From Pectinophora gossypiella (taxonomy: Eukaryota > Arthropoda > Insecta > Lepidoptera > Gelechiidae): a stretch of 64,000 bases of DNA. Positions 1-9,752 of this stretch are shown here, in pieces. Position numbers and translations under genes: made by a program. The stretch's first letter is position 1. Each line of letters begins with the position of its first letter. The stretch is taken from assembly GCF_024362695.1 (NCBI RefSeq), contig NC_065426.1, forward strand, positions 9,888,236 to 9,952,235, read 5' to 3'. The notes below the pieces were generated by a model. That model did not search any database. It worked only from the letters and a program-made list of their open reading frames with translations, and was not told the DNA's origin.

Positions 1-20
1 CTGAAGAGCTTTGCGGGGTT
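1..20 (-). CDS. Host gene, candidate exon 6 (partial, left edge)
   Basis: On the minus strand a T-rich tract ending in AG (complement of 21-22) precedes AACCCCGCAAAG. Joined to exon 5, which ends one base into a codon, this reads K-P-R-K-A-L-Q in frame. Only 20 bases are visible, so this is an inference from the splice acceptor and phase fit; the gene must continue beyond the window. Confidence 0.3.
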
Positions 21-97
21 CTAATAAAAATAAACACTTCATTTGTTAAATTCTCATAAATACTTCAGAAGTTATGACTTCAAATTAGTACATACTG

Positions 98-125
98 GGT
101 GTTAGTGACATCGTAACGAAAAAAA
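98..125. repeat. Foldback MITE (FB) terminal fragment
   Basis: Contains GGGTGTTAGTGACATCG, the arm end of the FB family seen complete elsewhere (for example 28737-28968). The rest of this copy is missing. It lies in the last visible intron of the host gene. Confidence 0.45.
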
Positions 126-373
126 TATTAAACTTCTATTTGATTGTACTAGAAACGATGGTGGGTGTTTTTCTTCTCGCAAATGTTTATTTATTTTGAG
201 TTTTTACTCCGCCGCAATGTAAACCGAACAACGCGAAACAGTCGCTAGACCTACCTATCTACGCGCGGCTACATTACACGTGCGTGATACGATGTTGATA
301 CCTAGGTAGAGGTATTTTAGTGGAGTTTTCGTTCTTTTATTTAGATGCTCAGTGGTTAGTGGGTATGTGTCTT

Positions 374-414
374 TTGGTTGGTACTCCATCTCACAACCCA
401 CACGATAGAAGAAG
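374..414 (+). repeat. SINE-A 3' fragment
   Basis: Matches only the end of SINE-A, the motif CTCACAACCCACACGATAG followed by AAGAAGAG. It abuts FB copy 424-613. Confidence 0.5.
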
Positions 415-423
415 AGTACATAA

Positions 424-613
424 TACAGATTGTTAGTGACACCCTATTTGCTCGTGATTCTGAGCTAATATCAAGTGGAATTACGGCACGGAATTAAAAA
501 AAAAAAAAAAAGTCGATGAATTTTGCGACGGAAAATTCAACTTGATGTCAACTCAGAATCATGAGTTGAATCTTGCCCCTCAGTATTCGCTACGGTGTCA
601 CTAACACCCTGTA
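424..613. mobile_element. Foldback MITE (FB copy 1)
   Basis: Imperfect terminal inverted repeats of the FB family: GTTAGTGACACC at the left and GGTGTCACTAACACCCTG at the right, with TA on both sides. The inner arms carry ATATCAAGTGGAATT and its complement. A poly(A) run lies near the centre. No coding capacity. Confidence 0.7.
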
Positions 614-780
614 TACATAAGTAGTAGTCAAAAACATACATACTTATGATCACGCCTATTTCCCGTTGGGTTAGGCAGAGACCAAGGAGAGAATTCCGCG
701 GCGGTTCCCAAAAAGGAAGGTTATATATTTATTTTCTAGTTGAAGATGACACACCACCTTCGCTTCTTCCATTAAAAAAC

Positions 781-1070
781 ATCACCATCATATCCCTAGC
801 ATTATCCGTTTTCACAGGGTCCGCTTACCTAACCTGAACACTTGACAGGTCCGGTTTTTACAGAAGCGACTGCCTGTCTGACCTTCTAACCCGCGAAGGG
901 AATACCAGCCCAATACAGGTTAGGTCACATCACATACCTCCGAAAATGCATTTCTCAGGAATGCATTTCCTCACGATGTTTTCCTTCACCGCTTAGCACG
1001 TGATAATCATTTATGATCCAAACAAGAATTCGAAAACAAATTCGACAATCATTGGTTTAGGCCTGTGCTG
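781..1070 (-). mobile_element. SINE-C, head-truncated
   Basis: Minus-oriented SINE-C with the conserved body (GGTCCGCTTACCTAACCTG, CTGCCTGTCTGACCTTC) and a CATCACCATCAT complement of the GATGATG tail. The tRNA-like head is absent: the copy stops at GGCCTGTGCTG. It lies in an intron of the host gene. Confidence 0.75.
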
Positions 1071-1147
1071 GGTACCACTAAAAAACATAACCCTCCTTTT
1101 ATCTTCGCAGTCGCAGTCGGGTGAAAATAAGAATTTGTTTAACTTAC

Positions 1148-1276
1148 TAGGCACCGGAGCGACGGGCGGCGGCATGGCAACCTCATCCTTATCAGGTTCC
1201 TGTTTGATGTCAATATTGAGTGGCAAAGACTCCGTGTCCATCGGTTCCGGCGGTAGGGAGACCTTCTCTTGTTTGA
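1148..1276 (-). CDS. Host gene exon 5
   Basis: 129 nt. Acceptor CTCCACAG precedes base 1276; donor GTAAGT follows base 1148. Phase 1 in and phase 1 out, giving residues about 185-227. The peptide has two short matches to the SUMO-acceptor pattern (IKQE, where the I codon is split across the splice, and IKQEPDKDE), an acidic stretch, and a proline-rich end (PPPVAPVP). The composition is typical of a disordered nuclear protein. A SINE-B starts about 40 bp upstream in the preceding intron. Confidence 0.6.
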
Positions 1277-1318
1277 CTGTGGAGATTTTTATGGGTTATA
1301 TGAATGGCAGAATGACAG

Positions 1319-1600
1319 TCTAGTGGTTAGAGCTATAGGGTCACGATCTCGAGGTCCGAGTCCGATTCCCGATGGGGACATTGGTGAAATCACTTTGAGA
1401 GACTGACCTTTGGCGAGGACATTGCAGGATTGAATCACCTGTTTGTCTGATAAAGTAAGGTGATTCCGTGCTTCGGAGGGCAAGTTAAGCTATTAGCCGT
1501 AAAAACTCCTCCACCAAATGGAGTAGCGTGGTTAGAGTATGCCCCCTCCGGTTGATTGAGGGGAGGTCTGCGCCCAGCAGTAGGACATATATGAGCTGTT
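1319..1600 (+). mobile_element. SINE-B, nearly full length
   Basis: tRNA-like head (TCTAGTGGTTAGAG, box B variant GTCCGATTCCC), shared core (CCGTGCTTCGGAGGGCA), and tail CCCAGCAGTAGGACATATA. It lies in the host-gene intron just upstream of exon 5, opposite to transcription. Confidence 0.8.
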
Positions 1601-1659
1601 TTTTTATATGAATGACAAGCTACCAGTGGCAATGACAGGTTACCAGTGGCTTCTACGTG

Positions 1660-1760
1660 AAACCCTAGAAACTATAGAAGTTTCATACAAACTTTGCCAC
1701 CCCTTTTTAGCCCCTTAGGGGTTGAATTTTGCAAAATCCCCGTCTTAGTGATCACCTATG
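1660..1760. repeat. Lepidopteran dispersed repeat with CTATAGAAGTTTC
   Basis: Shares AAACTATAGAAGTTTCATAC and the following CCCTT/TTAGTGA segments with 12695-12835. I recognise this as a very common lepidopteran repeat; its class (possibly Helitron-related) is not resolved here. Confidence 0.4.
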
Positions 1761-1842
1761 TCTCTGGTTGTTATTTGAACTTGTATTGGTGGCGTCGTAG
1801 CTCAGACAACTTTGGAAACCACTGCTTTAATCTATGGTTAAC

Positions 1843-2131
1843 GGCCTCCGTTGGTCCCAGTGGTTGAGCGTTCGAATCCCGGTGGGGACATGTCACAAAA
1901 TTCACTTTGTGATCCCTAATTTGGTTAGGACATTACAGGCTTGTCCGAAAGTAAGACGATCCGTGCTTCGGAAGGCACGTTTAGTCGTTGGTCCCGGTTA
2001 CTACTTACTGATGTAAGTAAGTAATCATTACATGAGCCATGTCAGGGGCCTTTAGTGGCTCAATAATAACCCTGAGACCAGGGTTGATGAGATTGTTATT
2101 TCACCTCACAACCCATACGATACGAAGAAGA
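1843..2131 (+). mobile_element. SINE-A with deleted tRNA middle
   Basis: Almost complete SINE-A: core CCGTGCTTCGGAAGGCACG, body ATGAGCCATGTCAGGGGCC, tail CGATACGAAGAAG. The tRNA-like head jumps from GGTTGAGCG straight to TTCGAATCCC, losing about 28 bp around the anticodon region. The copy ends about 16 bp inside the intron from the exon 4 donor site. Confidence 0.85.
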
Positions 2132-2147
2132 ATCTATGGTTACATAC

Positions 2148-2265
2148 TCTGTATAACAGGCACAGCTGGTTCATCATTTTCCTTGTCTTCTCCGTCCTTG
2201 CGACGTCGCGACTTCTTCTCGGCTGAATTCTCGCGACGTAACTTCTGGGTGAGGTTTACATTCAC
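2148..2265 (-). CDS. Host gene exon 4
   Basis: 118 nt. Acceptor TTATTAG precedes 2265; donor GTATGT follows 2148. Phase 0 in, phase 1 out, residues about 146-184. The peptide starts VNVNLTQKLRREN and continues with a strongly basic run (KKSRRRKDGEDKEND), consistent with a nuclear or nucleic-acid-associated protein. The exon 3/4 junction reads SKQ-VNVNLTQ. SINE-A 1843-2131 sits just downstream of the donor. Confidence 0.65.
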
Positions 2266-2360
2266 CTAATAAGAAACAGAATAGTATAAAATAACAAAAT
2301 AATAAAAGTAATAATAGTATGTGCATCGAAGTTCGTCCGAAGTAAGTTTTTATTATAATG

Positions 2361-2578
2361 TAGGGTGTTAGTGACGTAACGAATACTGAGAGGGATGATT
2401 CAGACCATGATTCTGAATTGATATCAAGCGAAATTTCCTGTCAGAAAATTCAATAAAATTTTAGTGTTTTTTTTAAATTATTTACTTTTGCGACGGAAAA
2501 TTCCACTTGATACCAACTCAGTATCATGGTCTGAATCATCCCTCAAAGTTTTCGTTACGATGGCATTAACACCCTGTA
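2361..2578. mobile_element. Foldback MITE (FB copy 2)
   Basis: Arms begin GGGTGTTAGTGACG and end CATTAACACCCTG, with TA at both ends. Inner arms end in TTTGCGACGGAAAATTCC and its counterpart. About 218 bp; lies in the intron upstream of exon 4. Confidence 0.75.
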
Positions 2579-2712
2579 TTTATTTTAAGAGCTTGTTTTG
2601 TATGGGACTTTCTTGTTATAGGTTGATTCGGACCGCGGTTGGTACGGACAGCCAAGATAGTATTTACTATTTACTTTAATTTCATTATCGTGGTCCGAAT
2701 CGACGTGGTGGA

Positions 2713-2790
2713 ATCGATGTGGACGGAATTCGTATCCAAGACCTACGGATCGTAAGCCCAACGCTCAAGCACTGGACCACTGAGGCCTGT
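2713..2790 (-). repeat. SINE-A tRNA-like head fragment
   Basis: Minus-oriented head only: GATCGTAAGCCCAACGCTCA and CACTGGACCACTGAGGCC. The region before it (2615-2712) repeats GGTCCGAATCGACG-like words and is otherwise unassigned. Confidence 0.55.
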
Positions 2791-2862
2791 ATTTTATTTT
2801 AACAAGATATAAAAGTACGATACATACATAAGTATGATTCTGTCATGCTACAAATGATAGTC

Positions 2863-3055
2863 ACGTGTGGCGGAGAACAGGAGTCCTATTACGGCTTTGA
2901 AATAGACTACTCTGAGCGCCATTCCACTCGCGTCAGACAGAGTACTGCGGGGCGGAAGGCAAGAGGGAAACCATTGCCCTATTTTTCCTTAAAAACTAGC
3001 ATGCGAGAATGCTACACCGACAAGAGCGTGGCTTTTTATTAGTGATGTGATGACA
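2863..3055 (+). repeat. F-type LINE/SINE tail
   Basis: Contains the F-family body (GGGGCGGAAGGCAAGAGGGA) and the 3' hairpin region GACAAGAGCGTGGCTTTT followed by a GATG tail. Same sequence as 9305-9515 in opposite orientation. Confidence 0.65.
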
Positions 3056-3306
3056 AATGATTGTAATAAGTAAATGATTCTACTCATGTTCAAGTTACAA
3101 AAAATTACTAAAAAAGTTAACAAATATTACCACAGTTCTGGAAACAAATGCTACTCCATCTTCATTCAATACTTTCAGTATATTTCTCTCCTAGACAGAA
3201 GGTTAATATTTATTGATTTAATTAATTGAATTACAATAATACTTTTATCATCATCATTTCCTAGATATCATAGTCTGCTAAGGTAATTCAACAAATTAAC
3301 AGGTTT

Positions 3307-3450
3307 ATTTATTTATTTATTTAAGATACACCATCGGTATATACATAAAAATTACATGAATAAAATTCACGGACAATGACCGTATGTTATACCATTACAG
3401 GCGTATACAACATTCAAGTTAGTTTTAAACAAATAATAAAACAACACGCA
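3307..3450 (-). repeat. LINE 3' tail, reversed
   Basis: Starts with (TTTA)n, the complement of an (AAAT)n tail, then AAGATACACCATCGGTATA, a common lepidopteran LINE 3' UTR motif. No coding part remains. Confidence 0.35.
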
Positions 3451-3515
3451 CACGTGTTTGAGTTAACTTAAAGCTAGAAGATAGAGAAAAAAAAAATTGG
3501 ATAAAAAGTATATAA

Positions 3516-4037
3516 AGTAAAGTTATAGGGAGATTCCCTCGCCATCACGCGTTGAATGATATCGTCCGGAGGGCACTGATATCAGCCAACATACCATGCG
3601 TGTTGGAGCCCCCAGGTCTTTGTCGTACTGACGGGAAAAGGCCGGACGGTTTAACACTGGTGCCTTGGGAGAGGGGAAAAAGCCTACTGTGGGACGCAAC
3701 TTGCGTAAGCACTTTCGCTGCGTCTCATCTCAAGACCACAGTGCGGAACGCCGGTGCGGCTGCTGAAGCTGCAGCAGACAGAAAGCGGGACAAGTATGCT
3801 GTTCTGGGGGCCAAATACCACTTTGTCCCTTTGGCCTTCGAGACCACGGGATGTTGGGGATCGGACGCCCTTAACTTTGTCAAGGAGATTGGGCGTCGGT
3901 TACGAGAGAGGGGATGTGATGCTCGCTCCGGGGCCTACCTGATGCAAAGGCTGTCCATCGCCATTCAACGTGGCAACGCGGTGAGTGTTATGGGGACCTT
4001 TGCGCCGGGCGAGGCGAGGGGGGGCCTGTTTGACTAA
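3516..4037 (+). pseudogene. Mobile-element protein fragment, PD-(D/E)XK-like nuclease
   Basis: Open frame of 173 codons with no convincing ATG; family-like sequence starts near 3528 (RFPRHHALND). Residues around TDGKRPDG, then WDATC 13 residues on, resemble the PD...(D/E)XK core of restriction-like endonucleases found at the C-terminus of some non-LTR elements. The second half (RDKYAVLGAKYHFVPLAFET, LIQRG-like RLSIAIQRGNAVSVMG) matches a very abundant repeated protein I know from many animal genomes. GC-rich against AT-rich surroundings, 5'-truncated, with a 3' UTR containing AATAAA near 4134. It lies inside the host-gene intron between exons 3 and 4, on the opposite strand. Probably a dead retrotransposon end rather than a host gene; the exact family is uncertain. 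Confidence 0.55.
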
Positions 4038-4526
4038 GCAGGGATCCCTGCTACAATGTTTAGTTAAGGTATTTTCTGTTTTTTGTATTTATTTTTTTTT
4101 CCTTCTTTGTATTTTCCATTTTTATGTTTTTACAATAAATTTAATTTTATCAATGATAAAAAAAGGAAATTAAGTGAATTTAAACAATATTTGTAATTTT
4201 ATATTTAAAGTTGGTGAGGGTTTCGTGGAAGATGTCGACGTTATTTTTACATGCTTCGTTATACGTTAGCATAAATCTTAACAACAAAAGTTTTGAAGAC
4301 ATTTCTATAAAACCTTCACAATTTAGAAGAATGGACTTAAGACCTGTATTGTAACAAAAACCAAAGTCTACCTATGTCCCACTGCTAGGCAAAGGGCTCA
4401 TGAACTAAGAATACTAAATATATTTCTTTTCTGTTTCTTTTATCACAAAACTTATCAGATTTGATGCACTGTTATTAATTTGTTAGAAGTAAAGCAAGCA
4501 ATGTCTTCTCCCATAATTATTAGTGC

Positions 4527-4790
4527 CCAAGAACATGCATTCTCTAGAGCCTCTTCACCCTGTTGCTGGTTTCAAACAGCATGGTTGCTAAAGGGTTTGG
4601 ATGGTTGGTAAACCATTCCATATGCCTTTTATTGTGCTTTTCAATTTCTTCTGCAATTGATGGCAGTTTTGTGTTTGTGGATCTCCGAGTTGCAGATAAA
4701 CCAGCGCTTGCAATGGTCTTTAAAATTTAGTTTTGGCTTCTTTGTAGACACTGTTTATTTGTTTTGCTAGAGGTAGCCCATAATTGTATA
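4527..4790 (-). pseudogene. LINE C-terminal fragment (Jockey/I-like)
   Basis: Minus-strand reading with a frame break gives ASAGLSATRRS and then HMEWFTNHPNPLATML followed by RVKRL and stop. The NPLA...RLKR ending is typical of Jockey/I-type retrotransposon C-termini. Degenerate; lies in the host intron just downstream of exon 3. Confidence 0.4.
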
Positions 4791-4844
4791 CCAAAATAAT
4801 AAATTAAAAAAATACTAAATTAAATAGCTGTATAGTATAGGTAC

Positions 4845-5041
4845 CTGTTTAGAAATAATACTCTGTGCTTTAACAGAGGCGTTTCTCTTCTGCCTTTTAT
4901 CCAGCTCAGGGCTTGACAAGCCTTCCACTTCGTCCTTGCTACGTTTCTTCGACACCCGTCGCTTCCCGTTGGTTTCCTTTGTCTTGTCATCGTCATTGCT
5001 TTTGGTTGATTTGTCCGATTCTGGTGTTTTGTTTGATTCAT
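4845..5041 (-). CDS. Host gene exon 3
   Basis: 197 nt. Acceptor TTGTTTTAG precedes 5041; donor GTACCT follows 4845. Phase 1 in (the split GAT codon reads D), phase 0 out, residues about 80-145. Lys/Ser/Asp-rich and probably disordered: NDDDKTKETN, then a bipartite-like nuclear localisation cluster KRRVSKKRSKDE, then RQKRNASVKAQSIISKQ. The last motif followed by VNVNLTQKLRR is what suggests, loosely, an insect INCENP-type protein. No catalytic domain is seen. Confidence 0.65.
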
Positions 5042-5766
5042 CTAAAACAATGATTTTTATTTTGACTTTCGCATTGGATTTCAACAATAGGCTAGTTTCC
5101 AATTAGTCAAATCAGTTACTTTTTTACTAAAATATCAAATGGAATTATTATGGATTTTATATGAAAAAGCACACATATAGATAAAATGTTGGACTTATTA
5201 TTATGTTTTTCTTGATTAAAATTCATCAGCTGAATAGAAATGTTTCCATGAATTAGTAACCAGAATGACATAATTTACCTTTGTGTTGGATACTACCCAA
5301 TCATAATCATATCATTTATTGCATTCTACATGCTAGAAGATTGCTACCATAAGGTGAGCAACACGGACCTGTGTCCACAATATGGACCTGGATTGGGCAC
5401 AGTTAAGTTTAAAGAGTTCTTTGAAAGAACTTGTTTAGTAAGACCGCCCTATCACCTGTTTACAAGGTTTACTGATAATTGTTTACAATTAAAATGTACA
5501 AATTTCTTCATGCTACAGAGAAAGCTTAAAATCTAAAGACATACAACATCTTAACTTTATATTAAGACTATTGTGCAAATTAGACTTGTAAAATAAGCAA
5601 GTTTGGATAAATTTAGTATGTAATACATCGGAATTATATTCCCACGCGCTGATAAGTATATTCTCATTTATTCAGGAAATTACAGTGTGAAAAAAACCTT
5701 GAGAAGAACAAAAATAGATCTGATTATTACAACAAAATATTTATTGCTGATACACGGAAGTCTTAC

Positions 5767-5923
5767 CGTCGTCTTCATGGATGCTTTGAAGCGTTGTCAT
5801 GAGGGTTTTATCCTTCTGGGCCCTATCCCGGGCGTTCCCGCGTCCATTTTGGTACTCCTCTTCGAATTTATCCAGACACTCAAGGGCGGCCTGAAAATCA
5901 CCATTGAGCACGTGAATTTCACA
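5767..5923 (-). CDS. Host gene exon 2
   Basis: 157 nt. Acceptor TGTGTGCAG precedes 5923; donor GTAAGA follows 5767. Phase 0 in, phase 1 out, residues about 28-79. The peptide CEIHVLNGDFQAALECLDKF reads as an amphipathic helix (Ala/Leu spacing slightly TPR-like), followed by a charged stretch and LMTTLQSIHEDD. Short intron to exon 1 (131 bp). Confidence 0.7.
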
Positions 5924-6054
5924 CTGCACACACAGGTAATGATAATTGAGATGTAAAATAACAGAGAAACACAATAATTTTCAATAAAAACGCGATTTAT
6001 TTCAAACAAGATACGAGCAAAATGGCCACTAATCCACAGACACATTTTTATTAC

Positions 6055-6135
6055 CTGAAGCTCGTCAACGAAGCTTTTAGCGGAATTATCGGATATATCA
6101 ATGAGTTTAGGTAGTAATTCATTGAAAATTGACAT
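6055..6135 (-). CDS. Host gene exon 1 with start codon
   Basis: ATG at 6135-6133 opens a 27-codon exon ending CTTCAG before donor GTAATA. It encodes a short helical N-terminus beginning MSIFNELLPKLIDIS. Exons 1-5 join without frame conflict into 227 codons, which is strong support for a real gene although every intron is repeat-laden. Function is not established: the order of a short helical N-terminus, an acidic/basic disordered middle, RNASVKAQ...VNVNLTQKLRR and SUMO-like sites reminds me of insect inner-centromere-protein-like sequences, but that is memory, not a search. The protein continues beyond the left edge. Upstream (6136-6260) has no obvious TATA box. Confidence 0.65.
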
Positions 6136-7528
6136 AATTATTGTGAGAAAACACCACTTTCACGAAAGTTTTATAAATTCATCCAACGCTACAAAACACT
6201 ACACACTCGAAAACCGTTTGAAATTGAAAAGCAATGCTGCCAACATACAAAATTCGAAATATGTCACTAGTTTACTTGTCTATGGTATTATTTTCTGTGT
6301 CTGGGTGGCTTCAAAACTAATGTTGTATTTAATCAATAGATGGCGTATTTAGCAATATTTTCCTATTGTAGTTTACAAGGATGTCAATAGATAGCGGTAA
6401 GAAATGAAATAATATATAATTTATTCGGTATAATTCATTCGGTTGCATAACTTTTGAGCCTGAGGCAAACTATATTCACTTATATTTTTTTTAATAATTT
6501 ATTGCACTCGGGAAAACAAATAATCGGATGATCCAAAAAAAAGTTAGATAACATTATATTCGAGATAGTCTCTATGTACTTAGTCGTGGGTAAACCTAAT
6601 GTGCAGAAATAATATTCGGACCTAAAGACTTTTGGTAGACCTAATAGTTTACAATCAATTACAATAATTTTATTTCAACTGGCCTGATGTATTAGTCATT
6701 TCATTTAAGTGTTCTTGCAACATTGCTATTCATTATACAACAGGCACAATTTTTGAAATCTTGTTATTTTCCAATCGCAAATCACATATCGGGTAATTTA
6801 TAGGGTAACATTAACTTTTATTACACGTAAACCTCAAATAATACTCAACCACATCGTACAAGACTGTAACCTTAAAAAACCCATTATGTCTTATCATTCC
6901 CGAATTTCATGTTTTCGCGCCATAGAGGACATGTTGTTAAAATTTTTATTCGGCTTCCCAAGATGGCGGTCTATAAGCTATAAATTGCTCTTGTATGACG
7001 TAATAAAAGCGACTGCGACATGGTTCTAACGTGATTCGTATTCATAAGGGGTTGCTTGTAAACCGTGAAACGCGTGAGAGCTTTGGGACCTTTTCAAGGT
7101 TATGAGACGAAATTATGTTTCGTATGGTGTGAAAGTCTGAAGTTTATACGTCATAACAGGCCTGTCGTAAAAGTAGACTACGGGATTGTGCCCATTCTAT
7201 CATGATGGATCATATAACGGAGATCAGCCTTGAGACTTCGTATCAAAAGTTGCTCCAAATAGCCTTTTGAATACTTGTGCCTCTGCCAACCCTATTAGAA
7301 ATCACGGGCATGTGAGGGGTGCATTAGACAGTACTTATAATATGATCTTTTTCTCTACAACGTGCTCGCTATTATAGTAAGCATTCGTTCAGCATCTTCT
7401 TTTCCATATCGTCGCATTAAAATAAAACGTAGTAAGCGCATTTTTGAAAAATTACATTCAAAATATGTGATTTTTGTAATAAAACCTTTGTAAAAAATTG
7501 TGGACTCAATTTTTATCTGGAATCAAAT
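6136..7528. other. Intergenic, no gene recognised
   Basis: AT-rich sequence upstream of the host gene. Six-frame reading gives no ORF with recognisable motifs, and I found no SINE head or LINE tail. It may include the host-gene promoter at its left end. Confidence 0.5.
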
Positions 7529-7532
7529 GAAT

Positions 7533-8172
7533 GAGGGACTTTCCAGGCTACGTTCCCGTAAAAATATTTAGATGGCGCTGTAAAAAATTGCCTTCGTTTG
7601 ACCTTCTAATTTCATGGATAACAGACATACTTACAATACAATACAAACACTCTTTATTGCACTTGAATCACATTAAAAATACATTAGTATTATAATTAAA
7701 TTGGTAGTACAACAGGCGGCCTTATTGCTAAGGTAGCAATCTCTTCCAGGCAACCTTTAGGTATAGGATATGAATTTAATGAAAAATGTAGCGGGGTAGA
7801 CAGTGCAAAAAAAATAAATAATAATAATAAAATTAATGTTGAAAAATATAAGTACTTATGCATCTTTTATCATTTTTTTTGGGTGTAAATGATGGATGAC
7901 CCTTTTTATTACACCTGGAGACAATACTTCTTCCACCCATTATTATTCTGACCAAAATGAAGACAAGTCAAATAGGTAGCAACATAATTATATACATAAC
8001 CTGATCCAAATATGCTTCTGCCATTACATTATACTTATACATACCTGTTTGATTAATTATGTACCCGATTAATGAGAAAATTATCATGTTAAATCTGGAG
8101 AACGCCATCTATATTTGTAATAATATATTCTATATTATATTATTGGAGAACGTAGCCTAGAAAGTCCTTTAT
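7533..8172. mobile_element. Element L copy 1 (inverted-repeat DNA element)
   Basis: Left end GAGGGACTTTCCAGGCTACG is inverted at the right end (ACGTAGCCTAGAAAGTCC). Each end is followed inward by a 'gatggcg' motif (TTTAGATGGCGCTG; AACGCCATCTATA). The interior (GATGACCCTTTTTATTACAC, CACCCATTATTATTCTGA) recurs at 33560-33660 and reversed at 62066-62165. Non-coding; contains a LINE tail. Confidence 0.5.
7629..7780 (-). repeat. LINE 3' tail, reversed
   Basis: ACAATACAATACAAACACTC then TTTATTGCAC, followed by GGCGGCCTTATTGCTAAG. The same 3' UTR is seen forward at 39672-39843 (GCAATAAGGCCGCC). Nested inside element L copy 1. Confidence 0.5.
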
Positions 8173-8438
8173 TGAATGGAATCGAGATTTTGTGTAAAAA
8201 AGTTGTGTTCCATCAGAATGATGTTTCAAAAGACGCTAACGTGGCGATCGCAACGATTTATAAGTGGTCCTGAAGGCATTGTGAGACCTCCATATTATTA
8301 TTATACCAGTTAAGCCGGGATATGGGGTCTGTCGGTGAAGTCAGGACTTCATTTTTATTTTGTTTTTTATTATGTATTACTTACTTAAGTCCGGCGTCAA
8401 GTAGCTTGCTGCGTTCCGTCGCGTGTGTGAGAGTCCAG

Positions 8439-8538
8439 TGCATTTCTGGGTAAGCTCGTTCCACCGTCGATATCTTCTTCTTTTCCTCGTGGAAGAATGA
8501 AGTCAAGAGCAAACCCATTTTAATTAAAAAAAAAAACA
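8439..8538 (+). repeat. LINE 3' end
   Basis: Shares GCATTTTCTGGGTAAG-like sequence, CGTTCCACCGTCGAT, and GGAAGAATGAAGTCAAGAG with the LINE at 11560-11957, then a poly(A) tail. Only the last ~100 bp are present. Confidence 0.55.
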
Positions 8539-8866
8539 TTAACATTAAGTTCTTTTGTACCTACTAACACCTACGGATCCAAATACGAAATAAACATTTA
8601 TTCAGTCATTCATATAAGTATCTAGAGTAAAGGAATTCCGTTTTTTCAAGGTATCTATTCTGCCCGCCCCGTTAGGTATCACAAGCGTGAGTTTATGCGT
8701 GTAAGCACGTGTTATATGTACAGCGGACTTGCGGGGCGCGCTTGTCGCGACGGAGCGAAGTGGCGGCGCCAAAATAAAATGCAATAAAAGGCCGATGTTG
8801 CTGATTCCGTTCGCAGTACCGAGCGCGGTACAGACGCGCGCACAATGCTTTGTATAACGAAGGAAC

Positions 8867-9186
8867 GGCCTCTGCGGTCCAGTGGTTGAGCGTTAGACTC
8901 ACTATCCGGAGGCCACGGCTTCGAACCCCGTTGGGGATATCACAAAAAAATCACTTTGTGATCCCTAGTTTGGTTAGGACGTTACAGGCTGTACACCTGA
9001 TTGTCCGAAAGTGAGATGATCCTCGGAAGGCACGTTAAACCGTTGGTTACGGTTACTCTTTACTGATGTAAGTGAGTAATCGTTACATGAGCCATGTCAG
9101 GGGCCTTTGGCGGCTCAATCATAACCCTGACACTAAGGTTGATGAGGCCGGTATTCCACCTCACAACCCTCACGGTAAGAAGAAGA
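8867..9186 (+). mobile_element. SINE-A, full length
   Basis: Complete SINE-A: head GGTCCAGTGGTTGAGCG with box B GCTTCGAACCCC, ATCACTTTGTGATCCCTAG hairpin, core (partly deleted: GATCCTCGGAAGGCACG), body and tail GGTAAGAAGAAG. Confidence 0.85.
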
Positions 9187-9204
9187 CGAGGTAACACTCT
9201 CTCA

Positions 9205-9300
9205 GACAACGCCTGTTGTCTTACATTTTGTACCAGGTGAAAACCTTCAGTGCTCTCCATTTGTCCGGGTAAGTGGTGCATGTCATATGCTGCAATTCTA
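9205..9300 (+). repeat. G-type LINE tail fragment
   Basis: CTGTTGTCTTACATTTTGTA then CTCCATTTGTCCGGG match the G family; truncated before the CACGTC end. Confidence 0.45.
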
Positions 9301-9304
9301 CAAA

Positions 9305-9515
9305 CATCATCACTAATTTAAGAGCCACGCTCTTGTCGGTGTAGCATTCTCCATGCTACTTTTTAGGGAAAAATAGGGCAGTGGTTTCCCTCTTGCCTTC
9401 CGCCCCGCAGAACTCTGTCTGACGCGAGTGGGATGGCGCCCAGAGTAGTCTATTACAAAGCCGTACTAGGACTCCTGTCCTCCGCGTTTGAATAGTACTG
9501 ACAGTTACTGCTTCC
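9305..9515 (-). repeat. F-type tail, reversed
   Basis: Begins CATCATCACTAATTTAAG, then hairpin AAGAGCCACGCTCTT, TAGCATTCTCCATGCTAC and the GCCTTCCGCCCCGCAG body. One of the most complete F-tail copies. Confidence 0.7.
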
Positions 9516-9539
9516 CTACAATAAATAAATCACGTAAAA

Positions 9540-9751
9540 AAAGCCCTATCGCCGTCTATAATGGTCGAGACAACTGTACGTCAGTGAAAACTGCACTTAA
9601 GAATGTTGTTACTTGCATTGTTTATTATAAATTAAATGAATGTGTTGTATTCTATTATAAACTATAATGTAGTCACTGTGGCTCTGATTGTACACCTGCT
9701 TGCTTTTCAATCGGGGAGCGCCGGTTCGAAACTCGGGACCGGACTTGCACC
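9540..9751. repeat. SINE-E pieces
   Basis: 9540-9612 (minus) matches the SINE-E middle (CGCCGTCTATAATGGTCGA; AGTGAAAACTG). 9680-9751 (plus) is the tRNA-like head with TTCAATCGGGGAGCGCCGGT and TTCGAAACTCGGGACCGG. The pieces are scrambled relative to 17245-17720. Confidence 0.4.
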
Positions 9752-9752
9752 A

